DNA of 64,000 nt, taken from the NCBI GenBank assembly GCA_963667605.2, contig CAXXUZ010000002.1, positions 124,001-188,000 of the forward strand, read 5' to 3'. This DNA comes from JADLGL01 sp963667605 (lineage in GTDB: Bacteria > Pseudomonadota > Alphaproteobacteria > Rhizobiales > Kaistiaceae). Made by a program: the position numbers and the translations under genes. Positions 25,512-34,251 of this stretch are shown here, one piece after another. Positions within the stretch are counted from its first letter, which is position 1. Every line of letters begins with the position of its first letter. The notes beneath the pieces were generated by a model. That model was not told the DNA's origin. It saw only the letters and a list, made by a program, of their open reading frames with translations, and did not search any database.

Positions 25512-27155
25512 ATGAGTCAGGCATTCAAGACACAAGAGGTAGTGAACCAACCGCCGGCCTTAACAGGCGCGAACTTCTTCACGTCCGACCCGGTCCTGGT
25601 TGCGATGACCGAGTCTGTGCCGCGTGCAGTGGCCGAAGTGCTGAGTGGGTTGGGCGCATTCTTTGGTTCGCAGGAGACGCTCGAACTCGGTCGGCTCGCC
25701 AATCAGTTGCCGCCGGTGTTCAGATCGCATGATGCGCAAGGCAACCGCATCGACTCGGTTGAATATCACCCAGCCTATCATGCCTTGATGCGCAGAAGCG
25801 TAGCCGCTGGGCTGCATTGCTCGGTGTGGGACGCGGCCGGCGGAGAGGGGCGGGTTCGGACCGTTGCCCGGGCGGCGCGATTGTTCCTGACCGCGCAGGT
25901 CGACGCCGGCCATCTGACGCAGATGATTTCGACCAGTGCTTCGGTGGCGGCGCTGGCACATTCGCCCCGGCTTGCCGAACAATGGCTGCCGATGGTGCGG
26001 TCGAGGAAATATGACGCGACGATGAAGCCGGCGCCGCAAAAGGCCGGCGTACTCCTGTCGATCGCGATCACCGAGAAACAGGCCGGCTCGGACTATCGAC
26101 TGTTGTCAACACGCGCCGAGCGAGGCGGTGCCGATGCCAATTACCGGCTGGTTGGGCACAAATGGTTTGTGTCGGCGCCGATGAGCGACGCCTATGTAAT
26201 GCTGGCGCAGACCAAGAAGGGTCTGTCCGCGTTCCTGGTGCCGCGACATCTGCCTGATGGCAGCCGCAACGGAATTCGCTTGGTGCGGCTCAAGGACAAG
26301 CTCGGCGCGCGATCCTCCTCCGCCGGCGAGATCGAACTCGAAGGCGCGTCCGGTTGGCTTCTCGGTAATGCCGGAGAAGGATCGGCGACAATCCGCGAAG
26401 TGGTCACATTGGCGCGGCTTGACGATGCGCTGATCTCCGCCGCGCTGATGCGGGCGGCTCTGGCCGAGGCGGTCCATTATTGCCGGCAGCGCATGGTTGG
26501 CAGCAAGGCATTGTTGGAGCAGCCACTGATGGCGCGGGTGCTCGCCGATGTCGCGCTCGACGTTGCCGCCGCCACCGCGCTGGTGTTTCGTGTCGCCGCG
26601 GCAATGGATCGGGCCGGAGAAGATCCGGTCGAAGCGGCCTTCGCCAGGTTGATGACGCCGGTTGCCAAATATTGGGTGACAAAGGCCGCTCCGGCGGTGA
26701 TCATCGAAATGCTCGAATGCATCGGCGGCAATGCCGCTGTCGAGGAGAGCAGACTGCCGCGGCTCTATCGTGACGCGGCGTCGATGGTGGTTTCCGACGG
26801 ACCCGGCAATGTGCTGTGCCTCGATGTAGTCGGTCTTCTCGGCGAGTCCTCCGACGGGCTCGAGGCGGTGCTGTCGGTCTGTGAATTCTCGCTTGGCGGT
26901 ACCGCTAAAGCGACGCTCAACATTCTTCGTGCCGCGACGGCAGTGGCGCTCGCTGATGAAGGTTCGGCCCGAGTGTTGACTGAGCAATTGGCGCTCACCG
27001 TTGCTGCAGCGGTGCTACACCACAGCTTCCCAGCCGAGGTCGGCGATGCCTTCCTCGACACCAGGCTCGGCAAGGGTTGGCGAACCACCTACGGAATGCT
27101 CGATTCCCGGTTTGACGCACGCGGAATACTCGACTTCGTCTGCCCCACCGCGTAA
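25512..27155 (+). CDS. AidB-like acyl-CoA dehydrogenase
   Basis: About 547 residues from ATG 25512 (MSQAFKTQEVVNQPPALTGA). It carries the AidB-type N-terminal region NRIDSVEYHPAYHALMRRSV, the flavin-binding core SIAITEKQAGSDYRLLSTRA and HKWFVSAPMSDAYVMLAQTK, and the C-terminal ECIGGNAAVEESRLPRLYRD. AidB proteins bind FAD and DNA in the alkylation response; their substrate is not certain. Length agrees with the AidB group (about 540-550) rather than with ordinary acyl-CoA dehydrogenases (about 380). No ada or alkB nearby, so response to methylation damage is not shown. Confidence 0.8.
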   Translation: MSQAFKTQEVVNQPPALTGANFFTSDPVLVAMTESVPRAVAEVLSGLGAFFGSQETLELGRLANQLPPVFRSHDAQGNRIDSVEYHPAYHALMRRSVAAGLHCSVWDAAGGEGRVRTVARAARLFLTAQVDAGHLTQMISTSASVAALAHSPRLAEQWLPMVRSRKYDATMKPAPQKAGVLLSIAITEKQAGSDYRLLSTRAERGGADANYRLVGHKWFVSAPMSDAYVMLAQTKKGLSAFLVPRHLPDGSRNGIRLVRLKDKLGARSSSAGEIELEGASGWLLGNAGEGSATIREVVTLARLDDALISAALMRAALAEAVHYCRQRMVGSKALLEQPLMARVLADVALDVAAATALVFRVAAAMDRAGEDPVEAAFARLMTPVAKYWVTKAAPAVIIEMLECIGGNAAVEESRLPRLYRDAASMVVSDGPGNVLCLDVVGLLGESSDGLEAVLSVCEFSLGGTAKATLNILRAATAVALADEGSARVLTEQLALTVAAAVLHHSFPAEVGDAFLDTRLGKGWRTTYGMLDSRFDARGILDFVCPTA

Positions 27156-27257
27156 GCACTTCGGCCGTTTGCGGACTGCTGCGAGAGCAGGCGCGATTGA
27201 TGCCTGCGAGGAAGGTTTGCCAACCTCCCGCTGGAGCCACTCAGCCCTCGGGCCAAT

Positions 27258-29033
27258 ATGACCTTCGATCAAATCGCGCTCTTTGGCCTGTTCGGGCTGC
27301 TGCTTGCCTTCCTGATCTGGGGCAGGCTCCGCTACGATCTGGTCGCATTCGGCGCGCTGATGCTGGCGGTGTTCATCGGTATCGTCGAGATCGACGACGC
27401 TTTCGCCGGCTTCGGCCATCCGGCGACGATCATTGTCGCGCTGATCTTCGTCGTGTCGCGCGGCCTATCCAATTCCGGCGCGGTCGACTGGATCTCGCGC
27501 GTGATCGTCAATCAGGGCAGGCGGATTTCCGTCCATATCGCGGTGATGGGAGGCCTTGGTGCCGCGCTGTCGGCATTCATCAACAATGTCGCGGCGCTGA
27601 CCTTACTGATGCCGGTGGAGCTGCAGGCGGCTGCGAAATCGAAACGGCCGCCGGCGGCGACGCTGATGCCGCTGGCCTTCGCTACCATGCTGGGTGGCCT
27701 CATCACCCTGATCGGCACACCGCCCAACATCATCATCGCGCAATTCCGCGCCGATGCGTTGGGCGAACCTTTCAGCATGTTCGACTTCTCCCCGGTCGGG
27801 CTTGTGGTCGCCGTCGCCGGCGTCACCTTTATCGCATTGATCGGCTGGCGATTGATCCCGGCGCGGGCGCTCAAGGCCAATCAGGTCGAGGAACTACGCC
27901 GGATCACCGACTATATTGCTGAGCTTTCAGTTCCCGAAGGCTCCGAGACGATCGGCAAATTGGTGATGGAGCTCGACGAGACGGCCGATGAGGTCGATGC
28001 CGTGATCCTCGGTCTGGTCAGGAAGGGCCGGCGATTGCCCGGTCGCGCCCGCACCAATATCGTTCGGCCGGGTGACGTTCTGGTGGTCGAAGCGACGCCT
28101 GAAAGCCTCGACAAGCTGAAGAGTTCGCTGCAGCTCGAATTCTTCGAGCCGGAGGAGCAGGAAAACGCGCCGGTGGATAATTTGGCGCTGATCGAAGCGG
28201 TGGTCCAACCTGATTCGCAAATTGAGGGGCGCTCGGCCCAAAGCTTCCGCCTAACCCGCCGCCACGGAGTTGTTCTTCTCGGCATTTCGCGCCGCGGCCA
28301 GCGGATCGCCGGCCGGGTGAGGCAGGAGCGGATCGAGGCCGGTGACATATTGTTGCTGATCGGTAGCCCGGATCAGCTCGCCGATGTCGCCAACAATGTC
28401 GGGCTATTGTCGTTGGTGCCGCGTGGGCTGCAGTTCGGCCAGGCGCCGCGCGCGGGTCTCGCCGTCGGCATTTTCGCTATGGCGATCATCGGCGCGACGG
28501 TAGGTCTGTTTCCAATCGCGGCTGGTCTGGGAGCGGCGGCGGCTCTCTATATAGGCCTTGGTATCGTTCCGGCCAAGGAGGTCTACACCAGCATCGAGTG
28601 GCCGGTGGTGGTGCTGATCGGATCGTTGTTGCCGTTGGGGGCAGCGCTGCAGACGACAGGCGTATCGGAGGTGATCGCCGATTTCCTCCTCGGCATTGGC
28701 TCGAACCTGCCGGACGCGGTGATCCTGTTGATGGTGATGATCGTCACCATGGCGCTCACCGATGTTCTCAACAATTCGGCGACGGCGGTGGTGGTGGCGC
28801 CTATTGCGGTCGAGGTCGCCAATCGGCTCGATGTCAGCCCCGATCCGTTTCTGATGGGGGTGGCGATCGCGGCCTCAAGCGCCTTCCTGACGCCGATCGG
28901 TCACCACAATAATACGCTGGTGATGGGTCCCGGCGGCTATAGTTTCGGCGATTATTGGCGGATGGGTCTGCCGCTGGAGATAGTCATTTTGGCGGTGTCG
29001 GTGCCGATGATCACGCTCATCTGGCCGTTTTAG
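27258..29033 (+). CDS. SLC13-family permease with TrkA-C domains
   Basis: 591 residues. N-terminal half of membrane helices with INNVAALTLLMPVELQAAAK and LITLIGTPPNIIIAQFRADA, where TPPN is the family hairpin motif; a cytoplasmic middle (about residues 210-390) with two RCK/TrkA-C-type domains (TADEVDAVILGLVRKGRRLP; GVVLLGISRRGQRIAGRVR); then the second helix repeat with LTDVLNNSATAVVVAPIAVE and LTPIGHHNNTLVMGPGGYSF. This is the layout of sodium/anion (possibly sulfate) transporters of the divalent anion family. The substrate cannot be told. No regulator beside it. Confidence 0.85.
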   Translation: MTFDQIALFGLFGLLLAFLIWGRLRYDLVAFGALMLAVFIGIVEIDDAFAGFGHPATIIVALIFVVSRGLSNSGAVDWISRVIVNQGRRISVHIAVMGGLGAALSAFINNVAALTLLMPVELQAAAKSKRPPAATLMPLAFATMLGGLITLIGTPPNIIIAQFRADALGEPFSMFDFSPVGLVVAVAGVTFIALIGWRLIPARALKANQVEELRRITDYIAELSVPEGSETIGKLVMELDETADEVDAVILGLVRKGRRLPGRARTNIVRPGDVLVVEATPESLDKLKSSLQLEFFEPEEQENAPVDNLALIEAVVQPDSQIEGRSAQSFRLTRRHGVVLLGISRRGQRIAGRVRQERIEAGDILLLIGSPDQLADVANNVGLLSLVPRGLQFGQAPRAGLAVGIFAMAIIGATVGLFPIAAGLGAAAALYIGLGIVPAKEVYTSIEWPVVVLIGSLLPLGAALQTTGVSEVIADFLLGIGSNLPDAVILLMVMIVTMALTDVLNNSATAVVVAPIAVEVANRLDVSPDPFLMGVAIAASSAFLTPIGHHNNTLVMGPGGYSFGDYWRMGLPLEIVILAVSVPMITLIWPF

Positions 29034-29084
29034 GAGCAATGCTGGCCCTTGGTTAGTTTCCGCAATCCAGTGGTGTAAGCGCGA

Positions 29085-29555
29085 TCAGCTTTGCATCCGG
29101 TCGAGCGCTGCTTGGAGAATGTAGGCGGCGGCCATCTTGTCGATTAGTTCGGCCCGCCTGGCGCGGCTCCGATCAGCGTCGATCAGCACCCGATCGACCG
29201 CTGCGGTCGAGAGCCGCTCGTCCCAAAGGAGGATCGGCAGGTCGGCATGGCCGGCAAGATTGCGGGCGAAGGCCCTGGTGGCCTCGGCGCGAGGCCCTTC
29301 CGAGCCGTCCATGTTGAGCGGCAGGCCGAGCACGATCCCGGCCGGCTCATGCTCGGCCGTCAGCTCGAAAAGTGATTCAATGTCGGCGGTGAACTTCCTG
29401 CGGCGAATGAGAGAAAGCGGCGAGCCGATGCGACGGCCGGGGTCCGAGATCGCAACACCGATCGTCTTGGTGCCGAGATCGAGGCCAACCAATGCACCGC
29501 TTGCCGGCAAGGCGCGCGCGAATTCATCGATGTCGGTGGTGGCACGATCCGGCAA
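29085..29555 (-). CDS. ruvX: Holliday junction resolvase-like RuvX (YqgF)
   Basis: 156 residues. RNase H-like fold: VGLDLGTKTIGVAISDPGRR (first acidic residue), GIVLGLPLNMDGSEGPRAE, LLWDERLSTAAVDRVLI and ELIDKMAAAYILQAALD (later acidic residues). It is essential in E. coli and linked to 16S rRNA maturation; junction cleavage is debated. Convergent with the permease gene. In many alphaproteobacteria it neighbours pyrB and gatCAB; here gatCAB is not seen. Confidence 0.9.
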   Translation of the reverse strand: MPDRATTDIDEFARALPASGALVGLDLGTKTIGVAISDPGRRIGSPLSLIRRRKFTADIESLFELTAEHEPAGIVLGLPLNMDGSEGPRAEATRAFARNLAGHADLPILLWDERLSTAAVDRVLIDADRSRARRAELIDKMAAAYILQAALDRMQS

Positions 29556-29577
29556 GAATGGCCTGGGCGGTCGCCGG

Positions 29578-29745
29578 CTATGGGCGCCGGCGGGACGCTA
29601 GCGCGCGGCCGGTGAGATACCATACAAGCGCGGCCCCGAGCCCGGCGGCAATTCCGATATAGGCGTTGTTGATGGCGACGCCCAAAGCGGTGCCGACTAC
29701 AATTCCGATTGCGACATAAACCCCGGGTGACATGGGCCGCAGCAT
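29578..29745 (-). CDS. Small membrane protein
   Basis: About 55 residues (from MLRPMSPGVY, ATG 29745; ATG 29733 is also possible) with two hydrophobic stretches VYVAIGIVVGTALGVAI and GIAAGLGAALVWYLTGRAL and a basic end. Small two-helix proteins like this are widespread and unnamed. It lies 22 bases upstream of ruvX on the same strand. A longer frame upstream overlaps nothing useful but has no RBS. Confidence 0.5.
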   Translation of the reverse strand: MLRPMSPGVYVAIGIVVGTALGVAINNAYIGIAAGLGAALVWYLTGRALASRRRP

Positions 29746-29803
29746 AGATGCTCCGCGGTACGGCTCAAGCGGTTTCACCACTGCATTTTGGTAGGCGAGC
29801 CGA

Positions 29804-30079
29804 TCAGCCGCGATATTGTTGGATTCGAGTGGTCCGGAGACCGGCCAGGCCATACTGGTCGATCGATTGCTGCCAGGAAAGGAACTCTTCCACTGTCAGC
29901 GTATAGCGGGCGCACGCCTCCTCGAGGCTGAGGAGACCGCCGCGCACGGCCGCGACCACTTCCGCCTTGCGGCGGATCACCCAGCGCATGGTATTTTGCG
30001 GTGGCAAATCGGCAATTGTCAGCGGACTTCCGTCCGGCCCAATTACATATTTGACCCGTGGGCGCATCTGTTCGGTCAT
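29804..30079 (-). CDS. sciP: DUF1153 protein SciP, CtrA inhibitor
   Basis: 91 residues from ATG 30079 (MTEQMRPRVKYVIGPDGSPL). The DUF1153 pattern RWVIRRKAEVVAAVRGGLLS followed by LEEACARYTLTVEEFLSWQQ is a helix-turn-helix of the SciP family. In Caulobacter SciP binds CtrA and DNA and stops CtrA from activating promoters. A 7-of-8 match to a CtrA box lies 55-69 bases upstream, fitting the known CtrA-SciP feedback loop. The usual size of the family is about 90 residues. Confidence is high for the family, slightly lower for the exact start. Confidence 0.9.
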   Translation of the reverse strand: MTEQMRPRVKYVIGPDGSPLTIADLPPQNTMRWVIRRKAEVVAAVRGGLLSLEEACARYTLTVEEFLSWQQSIDQYGLAGLRTTRIQQYRG

Positions 30080-30133
30080 GCTACTCTCGCAACTCATGCA
30101 GACCAGTTGAATGCGCAACTTAGGGGCTTGGTT

Positions 30134-30148
30134 TTAAAATTTGGCTAA
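30134..30148 (-). promoter_or_regulatory. Probable CtrA-binding site upstream of sciP
   Basis: TTAGCCAAATTTTAA on the minus strand, i.e. TTAG-N7-TTAA, 7 of 8 bases of the TTAA-N7-TTAA consensus. It lies 55 bases upstream of the sciP start, where a CtrA-activated promoter would have its site. Binding is inferred from sequence. Confidence 0.5.
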
Positions 30149-30165
30149 GCCGATGGAAACAAATC

Positions 30166-30181
30166 GCTAACATCGGTTAGC
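30166..30181. repeat. 16-bp palindrome between sciP and mnmA
   Basis: GCTAACATCGGTTAGC, a perfect 6-bp inverted repeat with a 4-base centre, in the divergent sciP-mnmA promoter region. It could be an operator for a dimeric regulator; it also contains CTAA and TTAG tetramers but at the wrong spacing for CtrA. Confidence 0.45.
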
Positions 30182-30302
30182 AAACTTTCCGATGCGTGCT
30201 GGCGGTGCTGGCCGCGAGCTTGGTGCTGAGGGATATCGGTCGGCCTTGCTTTGACCGGAACGCGATAAGGCCCCATATCGGTAAAATGGATGGTGCTTGC
30301 CG

Positions 30303-31487
30303 ATGAATTCGCTCGACCTGCCCAAGCGTCCTGCCGAGACCCGCGTGGTGGTGGCAATGTCGGGTGGAGTCGATTCTTCGGTTGTTGCCGGCCTCCTCAG
30401 GCGCGAGGGCTATGACGTCGTTGGAGTTACATTGCAGCTCTACGATCATGGCGCGGCGACCCATCGGAAGGGCGCTTGCTGCGCCGGCCAGGACATTCAC
30501 GATGCCCGCCGCGTCGCCGAAATGCTCGGCATTCCGCATTATGTTCTCGACTACGAGGAGCGCTTCCGCGAAGCAGTGATCGAGCGTTTCGCCGAAAGCT
30601 ATATCGCCGGGCAGACCCCGGTGCCCTGCGTCGCTTGCAATCAAACGGTCAAATTCGCCGACCTGCTCGGCACCACGCTGCAACTCGGAGGCGACATCCT
30701 TGCAACCGGCCACTACATCGCCTCGCGTAAGGTCGAAGGCGGGCGCGGAATGTTTCGGCCGGTCGATCTCAACCGCGACCAGAGTTATTTTCTGTTCGGT
30801 ACGACGCCGGACCAGCTGGAGCGGCTCCGGTTTCCGCTCGGTGGCATGACCAAGGCCGAAGTGCGAAAGGCGGCGCGCGATCTCGGCCTGAATGTTGCTG
30901 ACAAGGCCGACAGCCAAGATATCTGCTTCGTTCCCGATGGCCGGTACGCCGATGTGATCGAGCAGCTGAGACCCGGAGCCTCCGTGCCCGGAGACATCGT
31001 TCATCTCGACGGCCGGGTGTTGGGCCAGCATCAGGGCGTAATCCATTTCACTATCGGCCAGCGCCGCGGCATCGGCATCGCCGCCCGCGAAGCGCTTTAT
31101 GTGATCCAGATCGATCCAGCACATCGCCGGGTGGTGGTTGGGCCGCGCTCGGCGCTGATGACAGGGCGGCTGACGATCTCAAACGTCAATTGGTTGGGTG
31201 CGGGCACTCTCGACGATGTCGGTGCCGAGGGCATCGAAGTCCACGCCAAGGTGCGCTCGACTCGGCCGCCGCGGCCAGCCCATCTTTCGGTCGCCGACGG
31301 CCGGGTGATTGTCGAACTCGCCGATGACGAGGCCGGTGTTGCGCCGGGCCAAGCCTGTATCTTCTACGACGATGCGGATGTCGGAGCCCGAGTGCTTGGC
31401 GGCGGTTGGATCGCCCATGCCGAGTTGGATCGCGAGGCCGAGGCAGCGCTAGCGCGCCTCTCTCATTCTGAAACTGCGGCGGCCTAG
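30303..31487 (+). CDS. mnmA: tRNA 2-thiouridylase MnmA
   Basis: 394 residues from ATG 30303. PP-loop VVVAMSGGVDSSVVAGLLRR at about residues 16-35 binds ATP; catalytic Cys in TPVPCVACNQTVKFADLL; second Cys in KADSQDICFVPDGRYADVIE. It thiolates U34 of tRNA-Lys, -Glu and -Gln using sulfur relayed from IscS/Tus or similar. All key residues are present. Divergent from sciP. A TTG six bases upstream would add two residues, but the ATG is preferred. Confidence 0.95.
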   Translation: MNSLDLPKRPAETRVVVAMSGGVDSSVVAGLLRREGYDVVGVTLQLYDHGAATHRKGACCAGQDIHDARRVAEMLGIPHYVLDYEERFREAVIERFAESYIAGQTPVPCVACNQTVKFADLLGTTLQLGGDILATGHYIASRKVEGGRGMFRPVDLNRDQSYFLFGTTPDQLERLRFPLGGMTKAEVRKAARDLGLNVADKADSQDICFVPDGRYADVIEQLRPGASVPGDIVHLDGRVLGQHQGVIHFTIGQRRGIGIAAREALYVIQIDPAHRRVVVGPRSALMTGRLTISNVNWLGAGTLDDVGAEGIEVHAKVRSTRPPRPAHLSVADGRVIVELADDEAGVAPGQACIFYDDADVGARVLGGGWIAHAELDREAEAALARLSHSETAAA

Positions 31488-31493
31488 CCGTTC

Positions 31494-32171
31494 GTGATCG
31501 AGCCCCGCGGCGAGCGAAATGCTGCCACCAAGGTATCTCCGCCGCCGTCGCCGCTCACCGACGCTGATGTGTTGGCCGCCTATTCGCGCTGGGCACCGAT
31601 CTATGACGCCGTCTTCGCGCTGCCGTTCCTCACCGGCCGGCGTGCCGTCGCCCGCCTGGTCAATCGGCTGCCGTCCGGCCGTATCCTCGAAGCCGGAGTC
31701 GGCACCGGTGTGGCGCTGCCACGCTATGATCGTCGGCATCGCATTTACGGCATTGACCTTTCTCCCGATATGCTGGCGCGGGCGCGGGCGCGGGTGGAGC
31801 GGCAGCGGCTCGGTCATGTCGAGGGGCTGGAGGTGATGGACGCGGGCGATCTCAGTTTCGGAGCTCAAAGCTTCGATGCGGTGATCGCGATGTATGTGAT
31901 GACGGTGGTGCCCGACCCCGAGAAGGTGATGGCCGAATTCGGCCGCGTCACCAAGCCGGGCGGACGGCTGATCGTGATCGGCCATTTCGCCTCGACCGGC
32001 GGGTTCTATCATTGGGTCGAGCGCCGGCTCGCTCGCTATGCCGCCAAGCTGGGCTGGAACCCGGATTTTCCGGTATCGCGGCTAACCGGTCGCTCCGACC
32101 TTCGCCTGATCAGTCGGCGTAAGCTCGGGCCGCTATGGCTGTTTACACTGCTGGAGTTCGAACGGGTCTAG
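31494..32171 (+). CDS. Class I SAM methyltransferase, PmtA-like phospholipid N-methyltransferase
   Basis: 225 residues, GTG start six bases after mnmA. AdoMet motif I is RILEAGVGTGVALPRYDR, followed by YGIDLSPDMLARARARV and SFDAVIAMYVMTVVPDPEKV. The N-terminal AYSRWAPIYDAVFALPF and the C-terminal RRKLGPLWLFTLLEFERV resemble Rhodobacter-type PmtA enzymes that methylate phosphatidylethanolamine towards phosphatidylcholine. Substrate is inferred from overall pattern; quinone or other small-molecule methyltransferases of the same fold are alternatives. Confidence 0.7.
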   Translation: MIEPRGERNAATKVSPPPSPLTDADVLAAYSRWAPIYDAVFALPFLTGRRAVARLVNRLPSGRILEAGVGTGVALPRYDRRHRIYGIDLSPDMLARARARVERQRLGHVEGLEVMDAGDLSFGAQSFDAVIAMYVMTVVPDPEKVMAEFGRVTKPGGRLIVIGHFASTGGFYHWVERRLARYAAKLGWNPDFPVSRLTGRSDLRLISRRKLGPLWLFTLLEFERV

Positions 32172-32355
32172 GTGGCAGTTCGGCATCGTTCGGCAGCAAG
32201 ATTGGTCTCGAAGCCCATCAATATCGGTAGACATTGACCGCCGACACCGAAGCGGATACCGAAGCCGCAAATCGGCCAGCAGAGGTTTTCTATGCCGCGA
32301 AGATAATGCGACGGAAGACAGCATTGAGGCAGAAGCCCAGGTAACATGGGAGTTT

Positions 32356-32432
32356 GGCGGAGTAGCTCAGTTGGTTAGAGCAGAGGAATCATAATCCTTG
32401 TGTCGGGGGTTCAAATCCCTCCTCCGCTACCA
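32356..32432 (+). tRNA. tRNA-Met (CAT), elongator type
   Basis: 77 bases including encoded CCA. Acceptor GGCGGAG pairs with CTCCGCT (one G-U), D arm AGCTCAGTTGGTTAGAGC, anticodon loop ATCATAA giving CAT, T arm GGGGGTTCAAATCCCTC with the TTCAAAT loop. The body matches alphaproteobacterial elongator tRNA-Met rather than initiator. The 3' end is the probable integration site of the island. Confidence 0.95.
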
Positions 32433-32439
32433 ATTATTT
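32421..32439 (+). repeat. Probable attL: 3' end of tRNA-Met
   Basis: CCTCCGCTACCAATTATTT, covering the tRNA 3' end and seven bases beyond. The same 19 bases occur at 49897-49915 with one difference (C to T at the seventh base). Position at a tRNA 3' end next to a tyrosine integrase is typical of tRNA-targeting islands. Confidence 0.65.
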
Positions 32440-32492
32440 CAATGAGTTAGGCGAACAGTGACAAGTTTGTTAGTCATCCTGTAGTCACTTGA

Positions 32493-32593
32493 GGAGGTCG
32501 GCAGGCGGACGCGTGCCTTGGGTCAGGTAACGGTCTCGAAAACCGTTGAGCGCGCAAGCGTTCCGTGGGTTCGAATCCCACCCTCCTCCGCCA
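32493..32593 (+). tRNA. Aberrant tRNA-Ser (CGA)
   Basis: The 3' part is a clean tRNA-Ser: anticodon stem ACGGT/ACCGT with loop CTCGAAA (anticodon CGA), long variable arm TTGAGCGCGCAAGCGTTCC, T arm GTGGGTTCGAATCCCAC and encoded CCA. The 5' part is irregular. Acceptor GGAGGTC pairs with only five of seven bases of CTCCTCC, and about 11-15 extra bases lie before the anticodon arm (total 101 instead of about 90). It may be non-functional or a hybrid created by integration. It lies inside the proposed island. Confidence 0.65.
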
Positions 32594-32732
32594 CATCTGC
32601 ATTCCATGCCGTCTCTATAGATCCCATACTGTGTTGTTATATATCAAATAAGAATGGTTCTGTGTGCCGTTGCGTGTCGCTTTGGCTCATGATATCTCAC
32701 TCTCGATGTTGGTAGAGTTGTTAGTAGACATC

Positions 32733-33884
32733 GTGAGCCGGCTGACCGCAAAGAAGGTTGAGGCACTGAAAACGCCCGGCCATTACGTCGACGGGGACGG
32801 GCTCGCGCTGGTCATCGGGCGCCGTGGTGGCAAGTCCTGGGTGCTACGAACAATGGTGCGCGGAAAGCGCCGCGATATTGGGCTGGGTGGGGTGTCGTGG
32901 GTTTCCCTGGCTGAAGCGCGTGAGAAGGCTCGACAAGCACGAAAGATCGCCCGTGAAGGCGGTGATCCACTAGCGGCGCGAAAAGCAGCTATCGATTGCC
33001 CCACCTTCGAGCAGGCGGCCCGGACGGTTCACGCGGAACAAATCGTCGGGGTCGCCCGCAACGCGAAACATCACGCGCAGTGGATCAATACCCTTAGCAC
33101 ATACGCGTTCCCCGACATCGCCGACAAACCCATCAGCGAAGTCGGCCAGTCCGATGTGTTGAGTGTGCTGTCTCCTATCTGGACTAAGAAGCCAGAGACC
33201 GCGCGAAGGGTTCGGCAGCGGATCCGGACGGTGATGAACTGGGCTCGGACCGCTGGACACTTTGAAGGCGTCAACCCGGTCGAAGGTGTCGAGAAGGGGC
33301 TGGCGAAGCAACGGGATCGGGTCAAACACCACGCGGCGATGCCATGGACTGACGTGCAAGGCTTTCTACCTCAACTCGGCGATAGCGTTGCCGCGATGGC
33401 TTTACGGTTCCTGATCCTGACAGCGGCGCGGACGGGCGAGGTGATCGGCGCACGCTGGTCGGAGATCAACCTAGAAGACAGCCTGTGGGTCATTCCTGCT
33501 GACCGCATGAAGGCCAAACGAGAGCATAGGGTGCCGCTGAGCGATGAAGCCCAAGCGGTGCTGGAATTAGCGATGGGGCTTGATGACAATTTCGTCTTCC
33601 CCGGCCAGAAACGGGGTCGCGGCTTGTCCAATATGGCAATGACGCAGCTTCTTCGACGCCTGGGCCGCGGCGATGTGACAGTGCACGGATTTCGATCCAG
33701 CTTTCGCGACTGGGCCGAGGAGGAGGGCGGGATGCCGCGCGAGGTCGCCGAGCTAAGCCTCGCCCATGAAGTCGGCAACGCGACCGAGCGCGGCTATCGC
33801 CGATCCGACCTGCCCGGCAAGCGCCGAGAGCTGATGATGCGATGGGCGCTGTTTTGCCTGCCGGAGAGGGCGCATGAGCGTTGA
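32733..33884 (+). CDS. Tyrosine-type phage integrase (DUF4102 family)
   Basis: About 383 residues from GTG 32733 (MSRLTAKKVEALKTPGHYVD), matching the usual integrase start; the frame extends to 32664. N-terminal DUF4102 arm (GHYVDGDGLALVIGRRGGKS), core-binding region in the middle, and the catalytic domain with TAARTGEVIGARWSEI (first Arg), HGFRSSFRDWAEE (His-x-x-Arg) and LAHEVGNATERGYRRSD (second His and the Tyr nucleophile). It would recombine the island at a tRNA end. Located directly after tRNA-Met/tRNA-Ser. Its stop overlaps the next gene. Confidence 0.92.
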   Translation: MSRLTAKKVEALKTPGHYVDGDGLALVIGRRGGKSWVLRTMVRGKRRDIGLGGVSWVSLAEAREKARQARKIAREGGDPLAARKAAIDCPTFEQAARTVHAEQIVGVARNAKHHAQWINTLSTYAFPDIADKPISEVGQSDVLSVLSPIWTKKPETARRVRQRIRTVMNWARTAGHFEGVNPVEGVEKGLAKQRDRVKHHAAMPWTDVQGFLPQLGDSVAAMALRFLILTAARTGEVIGARWSEINLEDSLWVIPADRMKAKREHRVPLSDEAQAVLELAMGLDDNFVFPGQKRGRGLSNMAMTQLLRRLGRGDVTVHGFRSSFRDWAEEEGGMPREVAELSLAHEVGNATERGYRRSDLPGKRRELMMRWALFCLPERAHER

Positions 33885-34233
33885 GATCAGGAAGCGAGAG
33901 CAGATGGTGGAGCCCGCAGCGAACGAAGTGACGCCGTCCGACCGATTCCTGACACTGATGTTTCACGCCTTGGTTTGGGCAGTCGATAAGAACCACATCC
34001 CTATCGGGCTTGCCGCGCTTGATGCCCTTTTCGCCATCCGTACTAGGATTATGAAAGGGGAGCTGACTGTTGCCGACTGGCACGAACGAAACAGGGGCCG
34101 GGAGGATTTTGTGGCAATTCCTCGTTGGGCATTTGACGCGCTGACGACTGGATATCACAGCTACGTTGCCGGCGAGAAAGGAGTGTCGCTTGGCGATGCG
34201 CTCGGCGTGGGGAAAGGTGGACAAGGTTCGTGA
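33874..34233 (+). CDS. Hypothetical protein (119 aa), island
   Basis: Not recognised. MSVEIRKREQMVEPAANEVT, then a helical hydrophobic stretch FHALVWAVDKNHIPIGLAAL and IPRWAFDALTTGYHSYVAGE. Its start overlaps the integrase stop by eleven bases, so translation is coupled. The name cannot be inferred; it belongs to the accessory block between integrase and AlpA. Confidence 0.5.
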   Translation: MSVEIRKREQMVEPAANEVTPSDRFLTLMFHALVWAVDKNHIPIGLAALDALFAIRTRIMKGELTVADWHERNRGREDFVAIPRWAFDALTTGYHSYVAGEKGVSLGDALGVGKGGQGS

Positions 34234-34251
34234 AATACCACCCGCGACGGC

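Noticed and set aside
26106..26987. 293-codon frame on the opposite strand of the AidB-like gene
   Set aside because: Mirror of a well-supported gene; His/Arg/Gly composition typical of antisense frames.
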